Source: Dromiciops gliroides | Taxonomy: Eukaryota; Chordata; Mammalia; Microbiotheria; Microbiotheriidae | Assembly: GCF_019393635.1 (NCBI RefSeq) | Contig: NC_057866.1 | Coordinates: 817,001-881,000, forward strand | DNA: 64,000 nucleotides | Reading direction: 5' to 3' | Part shown: positions 15,536-27,000 of the stretch, piece after piece | Numbering within the stretch: position 1 is the stretch's first letter | Layout of the letters: the number at the start of each line of letters is the position of its first letter | The notes under the pieces: generated by a model | What the model was told of the DNA's origin: nothing | What the model saw: only the letters and a program-made list of their open reading frames with translations | The model's database searches: none | Position numbers and translations under genes: made by a program

Positions 15536-16769
15536 TAAAGACAGAGAGGCGTATGGATGGGGGTGGCATGTAAGTGGATGGGGGAGGTGAAGGCATGGGC
15601 AGGTAATCAGGTGGTCAGCTGGCTGGGCAGATGTGGCCCTGGGGCCTCTGTCTCTACAGGGGTCCTGACCACAACAACACAGCTGCAATTGCTTCTTGGA
15701 GAGCCAGGGAGGTTCGAATGTCTGGCAAGGCTGCTGCTGGGAGAGAGGGCCTTTCAAAGGAGCAGTCATGGCTGCCAGGGGCCCAGAGCCGGGAACCAGG
15801 CCCACTGGCAGAAGCTACTGCCTGCCCGGGATGGCAATGGGCTTCCTGCTTTTGCTGGCAAGTTTCCCATGAGCTCAGGTACTTTCTGGGGGCAACCAGA
15901 GACCAGAGACCCCTGGAACCTTCCTGGGGGAGGGGACACTGGGCTCTCTGGCTGGAATTCTGGTGTCCCTGGTCTCTCTCAATAGTTCTCAGGCCAGCCA
16001 GGGATGAGGCTTGTCCAGGCTCTGTCTGGGCTGAAGCTCCATCCTCTATTGGCCTCTCCCTTCTCTCTAAGTCCCATCTGTCCTTTAGGTGTCATGACAA
16101 TGACATTTCTGCTTGGTGTTTAGGCATAGAAAGTCATTTTTTTTTTGCAACAACCTGACCAAGTAGGGAACAAAAAAAATACCAAATTCTTACCATCTTA
16201 TGAAAAAGGAAACTGAGGCTGAGAGAGGCCTTGTCTAACTTCACATTCAGGTACCGAGCTGTCTCTTCTCGACCTTGACCCTTGCACAGTGGCTACTCCC
16301 TCCCCAGGTTGGGCTGGACAACCATTCAAGGGTTGGAGGGTAGAGGACAGGGGTCACTCACAGTGCTCACTCCACAAGGACACTGGGTCTGCTCCCTGCT
16401 GTGGCTCTACCTTGTTTTGCATGGGTATATTTACAACTACCCCCAACCCCCACCGCTGCCCTCTCCCCCCCTGCATTAGACTGGAAACTCCTTCCTTCCC
16501 TGAGATTAAGGACTGTCCATTTTCATCCTTGGATACGACAGGGCCAAACACAGCAGGTACAATGTTTGTTGAATTGAATCAATGAGCAAACAGACCCAAA
16601 GACCCAAAGTGGCCTCAGATCTAGACAAGGCCAGGGAACTGCATTCCCCCCTTCTCCATACCAGAAAAAGTCCTGGCCCTGGGAGGAGGGTGATTTGAGT
16701 TTGGTCAGGTTCCATGAGATGGGGACAAGTATAGTGAGAATACTTTCTTGGCAAGGCAGCTACTGGAAT

Positions 16770-16950
16770 AGGAGATAAGAAGCTGAGCCTAGGGTCAGGA
16801 AGACTTGAGTTCAGTTGTGGCCTCAGACACTTACTAGTTGTAGGACCCTGGGCAAGTCCCATAGTCTCTGCCTCAGTTTCCTCCTCTGTAAAATGGGGGT
16901 CATAATACTATCTACCTCTCAGGGCTGTTGTGAGCACCCAATGAGACCCT
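16770..16950 (+). repeat. MIR-like SINE remnant
   Basis: Contains AGACTTGAGTTCAG (B-box region), ACCCTGGGCAAGTCCC (core) and CTCAGTTTCCTCCTCTGTAA downstream, the layout of MIR/CORE-SINEs. Confidence 0.7.
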
Positions 16951-17158
16951 GTTTGGTTCAGTTTGCTTTTTTAGGTGCCTGGTACACAAATGCTCATCCC
17001 TTGTCCTGGGTGACCTGTGAGTAGGGGAGGGGAACAGGCTGAACAGCCTCTGAAGTGCCCTCCAGCCCTAGGAATCTCCCTGGCCCTGGCCAGGTAAGTT
17101 GAGCCAGTATGTGCCAGTTTTACCCAGAGGAAGCTGAGGCTCAGAAGGAGGGGAAGGG

Positions 17159-17306
17159 GGGCAGCTAGATGGTGCAGTGGATAGAGTACCAGCCCTGGAG
17201 TCAGGAGTACCTGAGTTCAAATCCGGCCTCAGACACTTAACACTTACTAGCTGTGTGACCCTGGGCAAGTCACTTAACCCCAATTGCCTCACCAAAAAAA
17301 AAAAGA
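17159..17306 (+). mobile_element. WSINE1-like SINE
   Basis: Full-length copy ending in poly-A. A perfect 14-bp duplication, AAGGAGGGGAAGGG, flanks it at 17145-17158 and 17307-17320. Confidence 0.9.
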
Positions 17307-17704
17307 AAGGAGGGGAAGGGTCTTGCACAGGCTGGCACAAGTTGTAGGTCTCAGGGTGGGATTTGAACCAGAGTTCACAGGTTCACAAACCTTAGACTTG
17401 CTGTGCCATCCAAGAAAGGGCTCCCCAGTGGAATAAGGGCAGCAAAGCAGCCTGGGCATACAGACCTCAGCGAGGAAAGGACTCTTTCCTCATCTTGCCA
17501 GGCCACTCCCATTAGGAGCAAGATTTTCTCTCCCCGCCCCCCCTTCCTCAAGTCTGAATTAGCCTTGATCCACTTTCCCCCATCACTCCTGGCTCTGCCC
17601 TTCGATGAGGAGGGGGCTCATCTCTCTTACATAGAACAGCTCTTTAGACACTTGATTCCGGGTACGGAGATCTGGACTTGGAGTCAAATTTGACCTCAGT
17701 CACT

Positions 17705-17865
17705 TAGAAGCGAGGTAGCACAATGGCTAGAGCACTGGGCTGGGAACCCTCCTAGGTTCCAATCTAGCCTCAGATACTTACTAGCTGTATGACCTTGGGC
17801 AAGTCACTTTTCTCTGTTGGCCTCAGTTTGCTCATCTGTAAAATGTAGAATACCATTCCAATATC
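17705..17865 (+). repeat. MIR-like CORE-SINE, older copy
   Basis: A tRNA-like head (GGTAGCACAATGGCTAGAGC), a core (TATGACCTTGGGCAAGTCAC) and a MIR-type tail (CAGTTTGCTCATCTGTAAAA) are present. It is more diverged than the WSINE1-like copies and keeps the MIR 3' segment they lack. Confidence 0.65.
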
Positions 17866-17889
17866 ATTGCCCAAGAAAGAGTTAGGCCT

Positions 17890-18070
17890 GGGGCAGCTAG
17901 GTGGCACAGTGGATAAAGCACTGGTCCTGGAGTCATGAGGACCTGAGTTCAAATCCAGCTTCAGACACTTGACGCTTACTAGCTGTGTGACTCTGGACAA
18001 GTCACTTAACCCTCATTGCCCAACAAAACAAAACAAAACAAAACAAAACAAAACAAAACAAAACAAAACA
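17890..18070 (+). mobile_element. WSINE1-like SINE, first of a pair
   Basis: Full-length SINE with a (CAAAA)n tail, separated from the next SINE (18089) by about 18 bases of non-SINE sequence. The outer flanks of the pair look like one shared duplication (see findings). Confidence 0.9.
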
Positions 18071-18088
18071 AAGACCAAGAAATTATCT

Positions 18089-18243
18089 GGGGGCAGCTAG
18101 GTGGCACAGTGGATAAAGCACCGGCCCTGGATTCAGGAGGACCTGAGTTCAAATCCAGCCTCAGACACTTGACACTTACTAGCTGTGTGACCCTGGGCAA
18201 GTCACTTAACCCTCATTGCCCAGCAAAAAAAAAAAAAAAAAAA
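18089..18243 (+). mobile_element. WSINE1-like SINE, second of a pair
   Basis: Full-length copy with a pure A tail, directly downstream of and in the same orientation as the SINE at 17890. Confidence 0.9.
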
Positions 18244-18625
18244 GTCAGGCCTGACTGAAACAACTCAACCGCAGGGAAAAAAAAAGCCGTGTGACTCTGG
18301 CTGAGTCATCTGATCTCTCTAAGACTCTATTTCTACCTCCAGGGAATAATAGCACCTTCCGCCAGGACCAAGATAAGGATCATCACAGCTAGGCCATCGA
18401 CTGTTAGGATTGTTACTGAATTTGAACACAGCTCTCTGGCTTGACATTCCCCTTCTCCAGAGCTCTCTCAGGGATGCCTCCTGAGGGCACCACTAGCCTT
18501 CCTCCAAGAAGGGACCCACATTCTCCAGCAGGCTGGAGCACTGTGGGACAGCTTCCCAAGTACTGTGAATGGAGCCCGGGCTCACACTTTCACCCAGGTG
18601 CACACCACCCCAGGCACAGGAGGTG

Positions 18626-18627
<2 letters not shown>

Positions 18628-18672
<45 letters not shown>

Positions 18673-18850
18673 TGTGTGTGAGAGTGTGTGTGTGAGTGTG
18701 TGTGTATATTGTGTGCATGTATCTGTGTGTCCCTGTGTTTGTACGTTGAGCATGTGTACATATGCTTGTATATGGGGACTATGGAAGCGTATCTATCTAT
18801 CTATCTATCTATCTATATATGCATATGTGTTTGGATGTGTATATGTGTGA
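18628..18850 (+). repeat. compound TG/GA/ATCT microsatellite
   Basis: A (TG)n run, then (GA)n, mixed TGTGTGAG units, and a short (ATCT)n tract at about 18790-18816. Confidence 0.9.
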
Positions 18851-20170
18851 GAGAAATCCTCAAACCCTGCTCAGGACCTCTAGATCCTCCTGACTGTTCC
18901 TTGGACGGGCTCAGAGAGCCTTGCTCTCATTCTCTGAGTTCTCCCTTCCTCCATCCTCATCTCCCGATTTCCCTCTCCCTGATCCAGACATTGGTTAATA
19001 GAGAGCTTTTGGTTTTTCCTTGACTGAGGTGGGGTGTATGTATCTGTGGAGAAGAGACAGAGCACACAGCATCAGTAGCCACCCCTGCCCTATCTCTTGC
19101 CCTACCTTGGACCCCAGGTGGACTTTGGGAGGGGAAGACATCAAAAGGTTGGGATGTTTGTCTCTTCAGAGTGGTCCAGGGCCTGCACTCTGTGTAATTA
19201 AAATGTCAAAATGACGCTGGGTGAGCAGAGGCGGGGCTCTTAGCAAACCTCAAGGGCTCTTTGCTTTTCTTGCCAGCCCTATCTTCCTTCAGAAATCACG
19301 ATTCCTGAAACTGCTCCTCACCCCCCCCCCCTCCCAGCTCCATCTGCCACAACCAGGGCCTAACCACACACAAGCCCTGCACTGTTGTCATGGAAACCTG
19401 CTGTCTGCTCTCATCCCTAGTCTGGAAAATGGGAAAACTCTAAGCACTCTCCCCCAGCGCCTGCCCTGCTCTTTCCCGCATCCTCCTTTCACAAGCCAGT
19501 AAACTGAGGCACAGGAAAGGAACTGCCCATAGAGAAGCAGCTAACTGGGGCAGCAGCAGGCTAGTGGCAGAGTTCAGAGCTGTCATTCATTCTCCACCCT
19601 CAGCCTGTCCCTTCCCGCTACACAAACACGTTTCTCTCTCTGGAGACAGGATGGAGCAGTGGGGCAGGCGGCAGGAGCCTAGAGTCCCTTAGCTTCGGCC
19701 GCAACGACTGATTCACAGAGCAGGACGAGAAGGCGCCCCCTCTCCCTTCTAGCTTTCGGTCTGAAGTGTCTTTCGGGGCCAGGACTGGGCAGGAGGCCCG
19801 AGGGTGCGAGTGTGGAGGGGCGTCCCTCCAGTTCGAGCCCTCAGGTCGGGCCCGGTTGGTAGGAACCCAGACGCAGGCCCGTCTGCCTCGTTCTTTCCTC
19901 ATCGCCTCCCCACTCCCGCCCACGTGTGCTAGCCCGGCGGCGGGCCTGAGGCAGGTCCCCCACGAATCTGCCGATTTAGTGCAGTCCCCCCCTCCCCAAC
20001 CAGGCCGCCTGGGACACGTGTACGCGGGGCAGGCGCGCAGGGAACAACCCGGCCGGGCACGCGCACACGGCCCCGCGGATTACTGCGGGAGCATCAGGCG
20101 GGCGCGCCTCCCCCCTCCCCCCCACCCCCCCCACTCCTTCCTCTGGCCCGGCCCAGGTAGCGGGACTCAC

Positions 20171-20295
20171 CGGGCCGGAGCTCTCTCAGCTCAGGGTGGC
20201 GAACGCTCCTGCCCCAGGCACCCCCGCTGCTCTGCCGCTGGGCCGCGTAGTGTCGGGCGGTGCGGTGTGGGGCCCGGCCCTCCCCTCCTGCTCCG
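20171..20295 (-). promoter_or_regulatory. SLC25A22: candidate distal SLC25A22 first exon in CpG island
   Basis: In a CpG-dense region (about 19.75-20.35 kb) the minus strand has a consensus donor, GCCCG|GTGAGTCC, with the exon edge at 20171. The GC-rich sequence upstream of it suits a TATA-less non-coding first exon. Nothing else between here and the PIDD1 3' end explains this island, and the donor points toward SLC25A22. The transcription start is not resolved. Confidence 0.5.
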
Positions 20296-20299
20296 CCCC

Positions 20300-21540
20300 C
20301 GGCCCCGCCCCGCTCCCCCGTGGGGACTGAGGGGCTACCCCTGACCACCTCGGAGTGGAGCTGCGGAGCCACCCAGGTTGTCCTACCTCGGGGCAGGTCG
20401 GACAAGCCTGGATGGATTTCTGGTGGGGAGTAGTGGGAGTGCGGGGTGTCCGTGGAAATCAACCCGGGGAACGCGTGTGTGTATGGGGGGGCGGAGAGTG
20501 GTTGGGCTCTAACCAGCTTTAAAGACCCCACCCCTCCCATCCCACTCCCTGCAGAGTCCCACCTCTGTGGGACTCGAGCTGCGCTAGGCAGGCCAGCGAT
20601 GGGTCTGGGGACCACCTCAGGGCCAGCAGGGGCTCCAAGGTCCCCCTGGTGTCCACTTGAGCTTAGTGCAGACAGTGGGGAAGGGGCGAGGTTCTAGGCA
20701 GGAGCCCAGCCACAGCTAACCGGCGTCAGAGATGACTCTTCCCCACCCACCCACCCTGGAGCAGTACCTCCAAAACTTTTCGGGGTAAGCAGGAGGCATT
20801 GTGGCCTGTCATTTCCTGAGACAGCCCCTCAAGCCGGAGCAAGCGGTGGCGGGTGGGGGAGGGAGGGAGAGGTTGGGAAGAGGAATCTTTTGTGGTTCAT
20901 TCTCTGGTGAACCAGATCCTGACTCAGCCTTCCATTCAAGGCCCTTCATCTCCCCATTAGCTCTCTTGTTCTTGGGGAGGGCCCTTCCCCAAAACCAGCA
21001 TTTTACTTTCTTTGTGGGAGCCCCTTTGTTCCCACAGTTCTCTCTTGCAGGAGTGCCAGGCCCCCCATCTTTCCCACAACTCCAGTGCTCTGGTGGCATT
21101 ATCTTTCCACACCCCTTCACCCTCAGCTCTCCATCTGCATCCCTGTTGCACTGAGTCCCTGGCCAAAGGGACTGGGAACTTGCTCAGGCCTAGGCCCATG
21201 AGTCTGTCCCGATACAGAGTAGCTGGCCACAGGGGTTGACAGGGATGTGGCTTCCTCTATGACAAGGAAAAGGATCAACTCTCCCCAGTCACCCCTGTCC
21301 ACATTGGTAACCTTGTTGCTTCCAGTTTGTTACTCTGTTGCTCTGACCCATTCCTTGGTTACAATGTTTCCAGGAGGAAAGGCCGAGTTCCACTGAGGGT
21401 GGGGGCCTGGGGCATATTAGGAACTGGGTCTGGCACAGAAGGTCAGGGCCTAGACCCTTTTCCCCATATGGTAAAGGAGCTGGGGGTCCTACTCTGCAGG
21501 GAACACAAGCTGAGAGGGAAGAGTTTGCAGAGAACCAGAT
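20300..21540. other. intergenic sequence, no gene recognised
   Basis: Unique-looking sequence upstream of the SLC25A22 island. I see no coding exon with plausible splice signals on either strand. Confidence 0.5.
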
Positions 21541-22382
21541 GGCAATAGACATTTGTTAAGTACTTACTAAGAGTTTGGCACAGGACTAAGCCCTGAGGAT
21601 ACAGAGATAAAGAGCAGTCCCTGCCGGGAGGAACTTCCAGTCTACAGGGGGAGACAAGTAAATAAGTAAGTATAAACAAGATCCAGACAGGATAGGGCAG
21701 GACTTCTTAAACTTTCTCTACTTGCGATCCATTTTTGCCCATTTTACATGATCCAAGGCACATAGGTATATAAAATAGGTATACGGAACTCTTTACTGTT
21801 GGCCAATTTTTCGTGATCCCCCATATTCAGTTACCTGATCCACAGTTTCAGTAGCTAGGAGATAGAGCACAGATAATTGCAGGAATGGGAAATGCTTCCT
21901 GAAAGAAGGTGGGATTTTAGCTGGCTCTTGGAGGAAGCCAGGAAAATCAGGAGGCAGAAATGAAGAGTGAGCAGCCTGGGGGAGAACCAGAGAGAATGCC
22001 AGGAGGTGAGAGAGGCCTAGTGTCTTGTTTGAAGAACAGCAAGAAAGCAGCCATGTGGCTGGATTAGAGTGTGGGTAGCACAGTGTAAAAGGACTGGAAA
22101 GGGAAGAGGGGGCCAGATTATGAAGGGCTTTGAACACTACAAGGTTTGATAGGGAGCCACTGGAGTTTATTGAATAGGGGTGGGGTGGGGTGCCACGGCT
22201 AGACCTGCAACTTAAGGAAGATCATTTTGACAACCGAGTGAAGGATGGATAGATTAGAGTGGAGGGAGACTTAAGGCAGGCAGACACACCAGCGGCTATT
22301 ATAATAGTCCAGGTGTAAGGAGATGTGGGTCTACTCCAGGATAGGGTCAGTGTCAGAAAAGAGAAGGGGGTATATTGGGGAG

Positions 22383-22650
22383 ATGCTGCAGAGATGAAAT
22401 GGACAGAGATACTGCAGAGGTGAAATGGACAGAGATGCTACAGAGGTGAAATGGACAGAGATGCAGCAGAGGTGAAATGGACAGAGAGATGCAACAGAGG
22501 TGAAATGGACAGAGAGATGCTACAGAGGTGAATTGGACAGAGATGCTGCAGAGGTGAAATGGACAGAGAGATGCTACAGAGGTGAAATGGACAGAGATGC
22601 TGCAGAGGTGAAATGGATGAGAGATGCTACGGAAGTGAAATCAACAGGCC
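22383..22650 (+). repeat. minisatellite, 28-30 bp unit, about 9 copies
   Basis: Tandem copies of GAGATGCTGCAGAGGTGAAATGGACA-type units differ mainly in an extra GA and in CTG/CTA/CAG variants. It ends just before a (TG)n run. Confidence 0.9.
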
Positions 22651-22669
22651 TTGGCACCATATTGGATAT

Positions 22670-22711
<42 letters not shown>
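22670..22711 (+). repeat. (TG)n microsatellite
   Basis: About 20 perfect TG units between the minisatellite and the resumption of repeat sequence. Confidence 0.95.
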
Positions 22712-22713
<2 letters not shown>

Positions 22714-22811
22714 AGGGTAAGCCTAGGTAATTGGAAGGATGGTGACCCCCTCAACTGTAACAGGGAAGTTAAGGAGAGGGGATTTTCTGGAGGGAAGAGA
22801 ATGAGTTCAGT

Positions 22812-23214
22812 TTTGGAAAACTCCTACCCCATACCTATTAGACAATCCAGTGACACCATCTCCTTGCTGTTTTTAAACCAAACACTTGTCTTTCAACTCT
22901 AGCCCTTTTCATTGGTCGTCCTGCAAGCCTAGAATGCCCTCCCTCCCCTTCTCCAGCTCCTGGTTTCCTTTAAGTCCCACCTTCTACAAAAAGCTTTTCC
23001 CTATCCCCCTTAATTCTAGTGTCTTCTTTCCCTTAATTATTTCCAACTTATCCTTCATATAACATGTTTGTACATAATTGTTTGCACATGGTCTTCCTCA
23101 TTAAGACTGTGAGCTCCTTGAGAACAGGCTTTTGCTTACTTTTTTATTCCCAGAGTTTAGCATAGTGCCTGGCACTATAGTAGGTACTTAATGTTCATTG
23201 GCTGACTGAAGATG
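22812..23214 (+). mobile_element. L2-like 3' end fragment
   Basis: It carries the typical L2 3' end text: ACTGTGAGCTCCTTGAGAAC, then TTATTCCCAGAGTTTAGCAT, then AGTGCCTGGCACTATAGTAG, GTACTTAATG. It interrupts the older repeat, whose text continues on both sides. Confidence 0.6.
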
Positions 23215-24070
23215 GTTAGAGGACATCTGGTCTGAGATGTCCAATAGACAGTTGAAATTGTAAGACTGGAAGTAATAGAGAAGTTAGGGCTAGATAAACA
23301 GATTTGAGAATGAGAATCATCATAGCAGAGGTGATAATTGAATCCAGAGGAACTGATGAAATCATTAAGTGAAGCAGTACAGACAGAGGTTGGCAAATCA
23401 CTGCCCACTCAGGCCCACTGGTCACAGCTTGGACACAGTTCCCCTGAGTGAGAGAACAGAAGAGGATCAGGTGAGAACTCTGTGGGACACCCATAGTTAA
23501 TGGGTGTGACCTGGATGAAAAGCAGGGAAGGGGACTGAAAATAAACTGTCAAATGGGAGGCTGTGGGAGATATGGCCATATTTGTAGACAGGAAGGAAGC
23601 AGCCAGTTGACAGAGAGAAGGTGGAATGACAAGACAGGGCATTCTGCTGGAGGAGGCTGGATGGAATGAGATTATTTGTACATGTGGAAGGGCTATCCCT
23701 GGGGTGAGGAGGGCAGAAGGTCCAGTCGAGATGATATATCATGAATTTTGCAAGAATTTACAGATGCAAGAAGCTAGCCGCCTTGGGGGTAATATCAGAG
23801 GAGCGCTCTCTCTGCAGCTCCCTGCCACCCAAGAACACGAATCAGGAGGACACTCGTTTACTGAGGAGCCATTCTTGGACAAGAACCAAGGAGTGACAGA
23901 AGCCACCAATAGGGTCCCTCTGTCCTGCTGTGTCCATTCAGAGATTGAGTCTGGCAGAAGGCAGCCTTGTCCTGGAACAGTAGAGGTATGCATGTGGGGG
24001 TAGTCTCTGCCGGAAGATGTCTGTGCAGTGATGGGGACCTCATTCCCTTCTGAAGCAGCTTCTGGGAGCC

Positions 24071-27000
24071 CTAGGCTGTGGCACTGACAGGATCTTCCTC
24101 AGAGGCCAGGCCCACTCGACGGATGGATTCTCGGTACTTACTCCGGCCCAGCTCCAGGATGGCTCGTACCTCTTCCGCCACATCCTGGCGATCACTCTGC
24201 TCCAGAGCCTCCAGCAGCTGTTGGATGCTGCCTGGCTGCCCAGCCTGGCGCTCAGCCCAGGAGAATAGCATGTGTCGAACCTGCCCGTCCAGGTCATCCC
24301 TGTGGGGGCAGAGACATGGTTCAGACAGTAGAGCTCAAGCCCCCATGGTGCTGGCTGTGTCCCTTCCTGTTTCCCCCTCCCTAGACCCCAAGAGGCAAGG
24401 CCAGGAAGCCATACCCAGCAGGGGCCACCTCTTCCTGGGGTGTGTAGGGGAAGAGGTGGTCCCTGCTCTGGGCTCCTGGAGGGGAGGAGGGAGTTTCGCT
24501 GCCCCCTGTTCCACCCCCTCACCTGTTTGAATACTGGATTCGTTGCACCTCCGGGTAGGAGAGGCCCAGGTGCAGGGCCACACTTTGCCAGTCTGGACCG
24601 AGTCTTCTGGCCACCGTCACAAGGTTGCTCTGGGTCAGGAAGCCGCTTTCCGCATCCCCCAGGTTCAGGGAGGCCAGGGTCAGCCCTTCGAAGGGACCCT
24701 GCCCTTCCCCCTGGGGGAGCCTCTGTACAACATACAGGAAAGGGCAGGTATGACTGACCCCCAGCATCCGACTCCCTCCCCCTCCCTCTGTCAGGCCCCT
24801 TGGCAGCTAAAGCACTGGACTTGGAGTCAGGATGGCCCAAATTCAAATCTAGCTTGAGACACTTAGTAGCTGTGTGACTCTGCCTCATTTCCCTCACAGT
24901 GCCTGCATGCACTAGGCACTTAATAAATGCTTGTTTCCTCCCCCCCCCCACCTCCCGCCATGCTCACAGGCAGCTTGATGGGCAGCGTGGCAAGCCATAG
25001 GGCATCTGGGCCCTTCCGCCTCCGGACAGCTTCCTCAGGGACGGTCTCGGGCACTGCCCCTCGGTAGAAGGATACCTGAGGGAGAGAAGGCCCAGCGCCC
25101 ACGATCCTCATTCTAGCCCAACTGCTTTGGAAAGGCAGCTGAAGGTGGTCACGAGTGGAATGTTCAATGTCAGCCTCCTTTCCCCTCCTCCTGAGGGACC
25201 ATGGGTGATACCCAAGCCCCTAGTTCTGATCTGTATGGGGGAGGGGGGCTACACAGCCTACCTGCCCCTTCACTGCCTGCATTTTCCTGTCCACAGAAGA
25301 CGTCACATAGATCTCCTTCATGTTCTTCAGGTGAGAGTAGAAGACAAAGGTGATCCTTCCTGCCACACAGTCTGGCCGATCTAAGGGGATTGACCAGAAG
25401 GACCCAACAGTTCATTCCTTGGCTCTTGGGCAGGATAGGAAGACCTCGGCTCAAGCCTGGCTTCTGACCCTTAAACTGTGTGACCCTGGGCAAGGTGCTG
25501 GACTGAGGTGAGCCTGCTTTCCTCAGCTGCCAAATAGGGACAACACTACCTGTGATAAGGCCCAAACCAGACACTCTAGCAGGGTCTAGAGCCAGGAAGA
25601 CCTGGGTTCAGATCCTGCTTCTGGCTGTGTGACCCTGGGTAAGTCACTGAACTACTCAGTGTCCCTGGGCAACTCTCAGTTCTGAGGAGGTGCCGATGTG
25701 CACCAGTGAATGAAGTTTCCACACCAGGGACATTCCATGGGCCAGACTGAAACCCACAATCCTGCACATATTGCCTGAGCCCAGCTTCCAGGAAATTCTT
25801 AGAAGTTTGTGGAGTGGCTTGGGCTCTTGCTTCTGCCTTGCCAAGATGACATCTGTCCCAGGAGCTGGTGAGCAAAAGAAAGCCAGCTGTGAGTGTGCTT
25901 CAAGATGTGAGCCAGGGCAAGGGGAAAGTCACTGTCTGTGGGTCTCAGAGCAGGTACTCCGTGCACTGGCCAGTACCAGCTAAGAGATGTCTGCCCACGA
26001 CCAGGCTGGAGGGATGCACCCAGTGCTTCCAGAAGGGGACAGAGGAAAAAGAGGAAATGAATCTTGGGGGATGGCGATTCGAAGTGCAGCAACGATCAGG
26101 AGACAAGACCTAAAGAGGGGCCCGCAGCATCACCTTGATTCTATATACAAATGGCCCCAAGTCTGGAGACCAGCCAAGTCATTCCACCAGGGGATCCAAG
26201 TGACCTCTGGGGGATGGGACTCGTGGCTGGCATCTGGCTCTGGAAGCAGAGACCTTATTCAAAAGAAAGGAGGAGGAAGCAGGCTGGGGGTAGCACGGAG
26301 GGGCCATACCTACCAGCTCCGTGGAGTCAAACCAAGGTGCAGGGTGATGGATGAGGGGTCTGCTCCAGACCACTGAGTTAGCAACACTAATAGGTTGGGG
26401 CCCTGCCTCCAGGCTCCTTTGTCTTACAAAAGGTGGGGGTGCCAGTGACTCCCCAAAAGGGAAGCCCTGGGGCTGAAGCTTGAGGGGAAAGGACCTCCCC
26501 ATTATGGACTCTGTGACCAAGGAGAGGGAGTTGGGAATAGTCTAATCTGCCCTAGAATCTTGGAAAGGGCTCATGGGACTGTGGGCTGGTGAAGCCTATA
26601 GGCCCTTCTCCTAAAGCAAGTTTCAAGTGTCCCAGAATTCACCTCTGGCTTTACAAGGAGGGACAGAAAGCTCCCAAGAGTTCAAGTCAGACCATGGAGG
26701 ACAATAAGAACAAATCAACCAGGAGGGTGACAGTAATGACAACAGTGATAGCAACAGGACCCATTCCGAGGCCCTGAAGATGATTTCCAGAGCCCACATC
26801 TCATCAGAGCCTCAGGTGGCTCTGGGAAATGTGGCTGGCAGGTATGGCCTGAGAGCTGGGTGCAAGAGGAAAGCCAGGAATGACAAGAGGGAGGATGGGA
26901 GAAGGGACAGGCCCCGCAGAGGGATGGACGGAATGGTGACAGTTGCTGTTAGCGAGATGTCAGACGATGGCTCGCTCAGCCGTCCTCAGGTCCTGCTGCA

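Larger units (their letters stand above)
21540..23510 (+). repeat. old unclassified interspersed repeat with nested insertion
   Basis: The parts at about 21540-22380 and 23215-23510 read as one old dispersed repeat (GAAGGGCTTTGAACACTACA, GGAAGATCATTTTGACAACC, TAATAGTCCAGGTG, then GAGATGTCCAATAGACAGTT). It is interrupted by a minisatellite (22383-22650), a TG repeat and an L2-like block (22812-23214). I recognise the wording as a widespread ancient mammalian repeat but cannot name the family. Confidence 0.5.

Noticed and set aside
15254-15805. Cys/Val- or His/Thr-rich open frames over TG repeats (also near 18.6, 28.6 and 49.3 kb)
   Set aside because: They are products of reading TG/CA microsatellites and have no splice or codon support.
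20300-24070. Extra gene between SLC25A22 and PIDD1
   Set aside because: The sequence is explained by old repeats, a minisatellite and the PIDD1 3' region. No conserved exon is seen.
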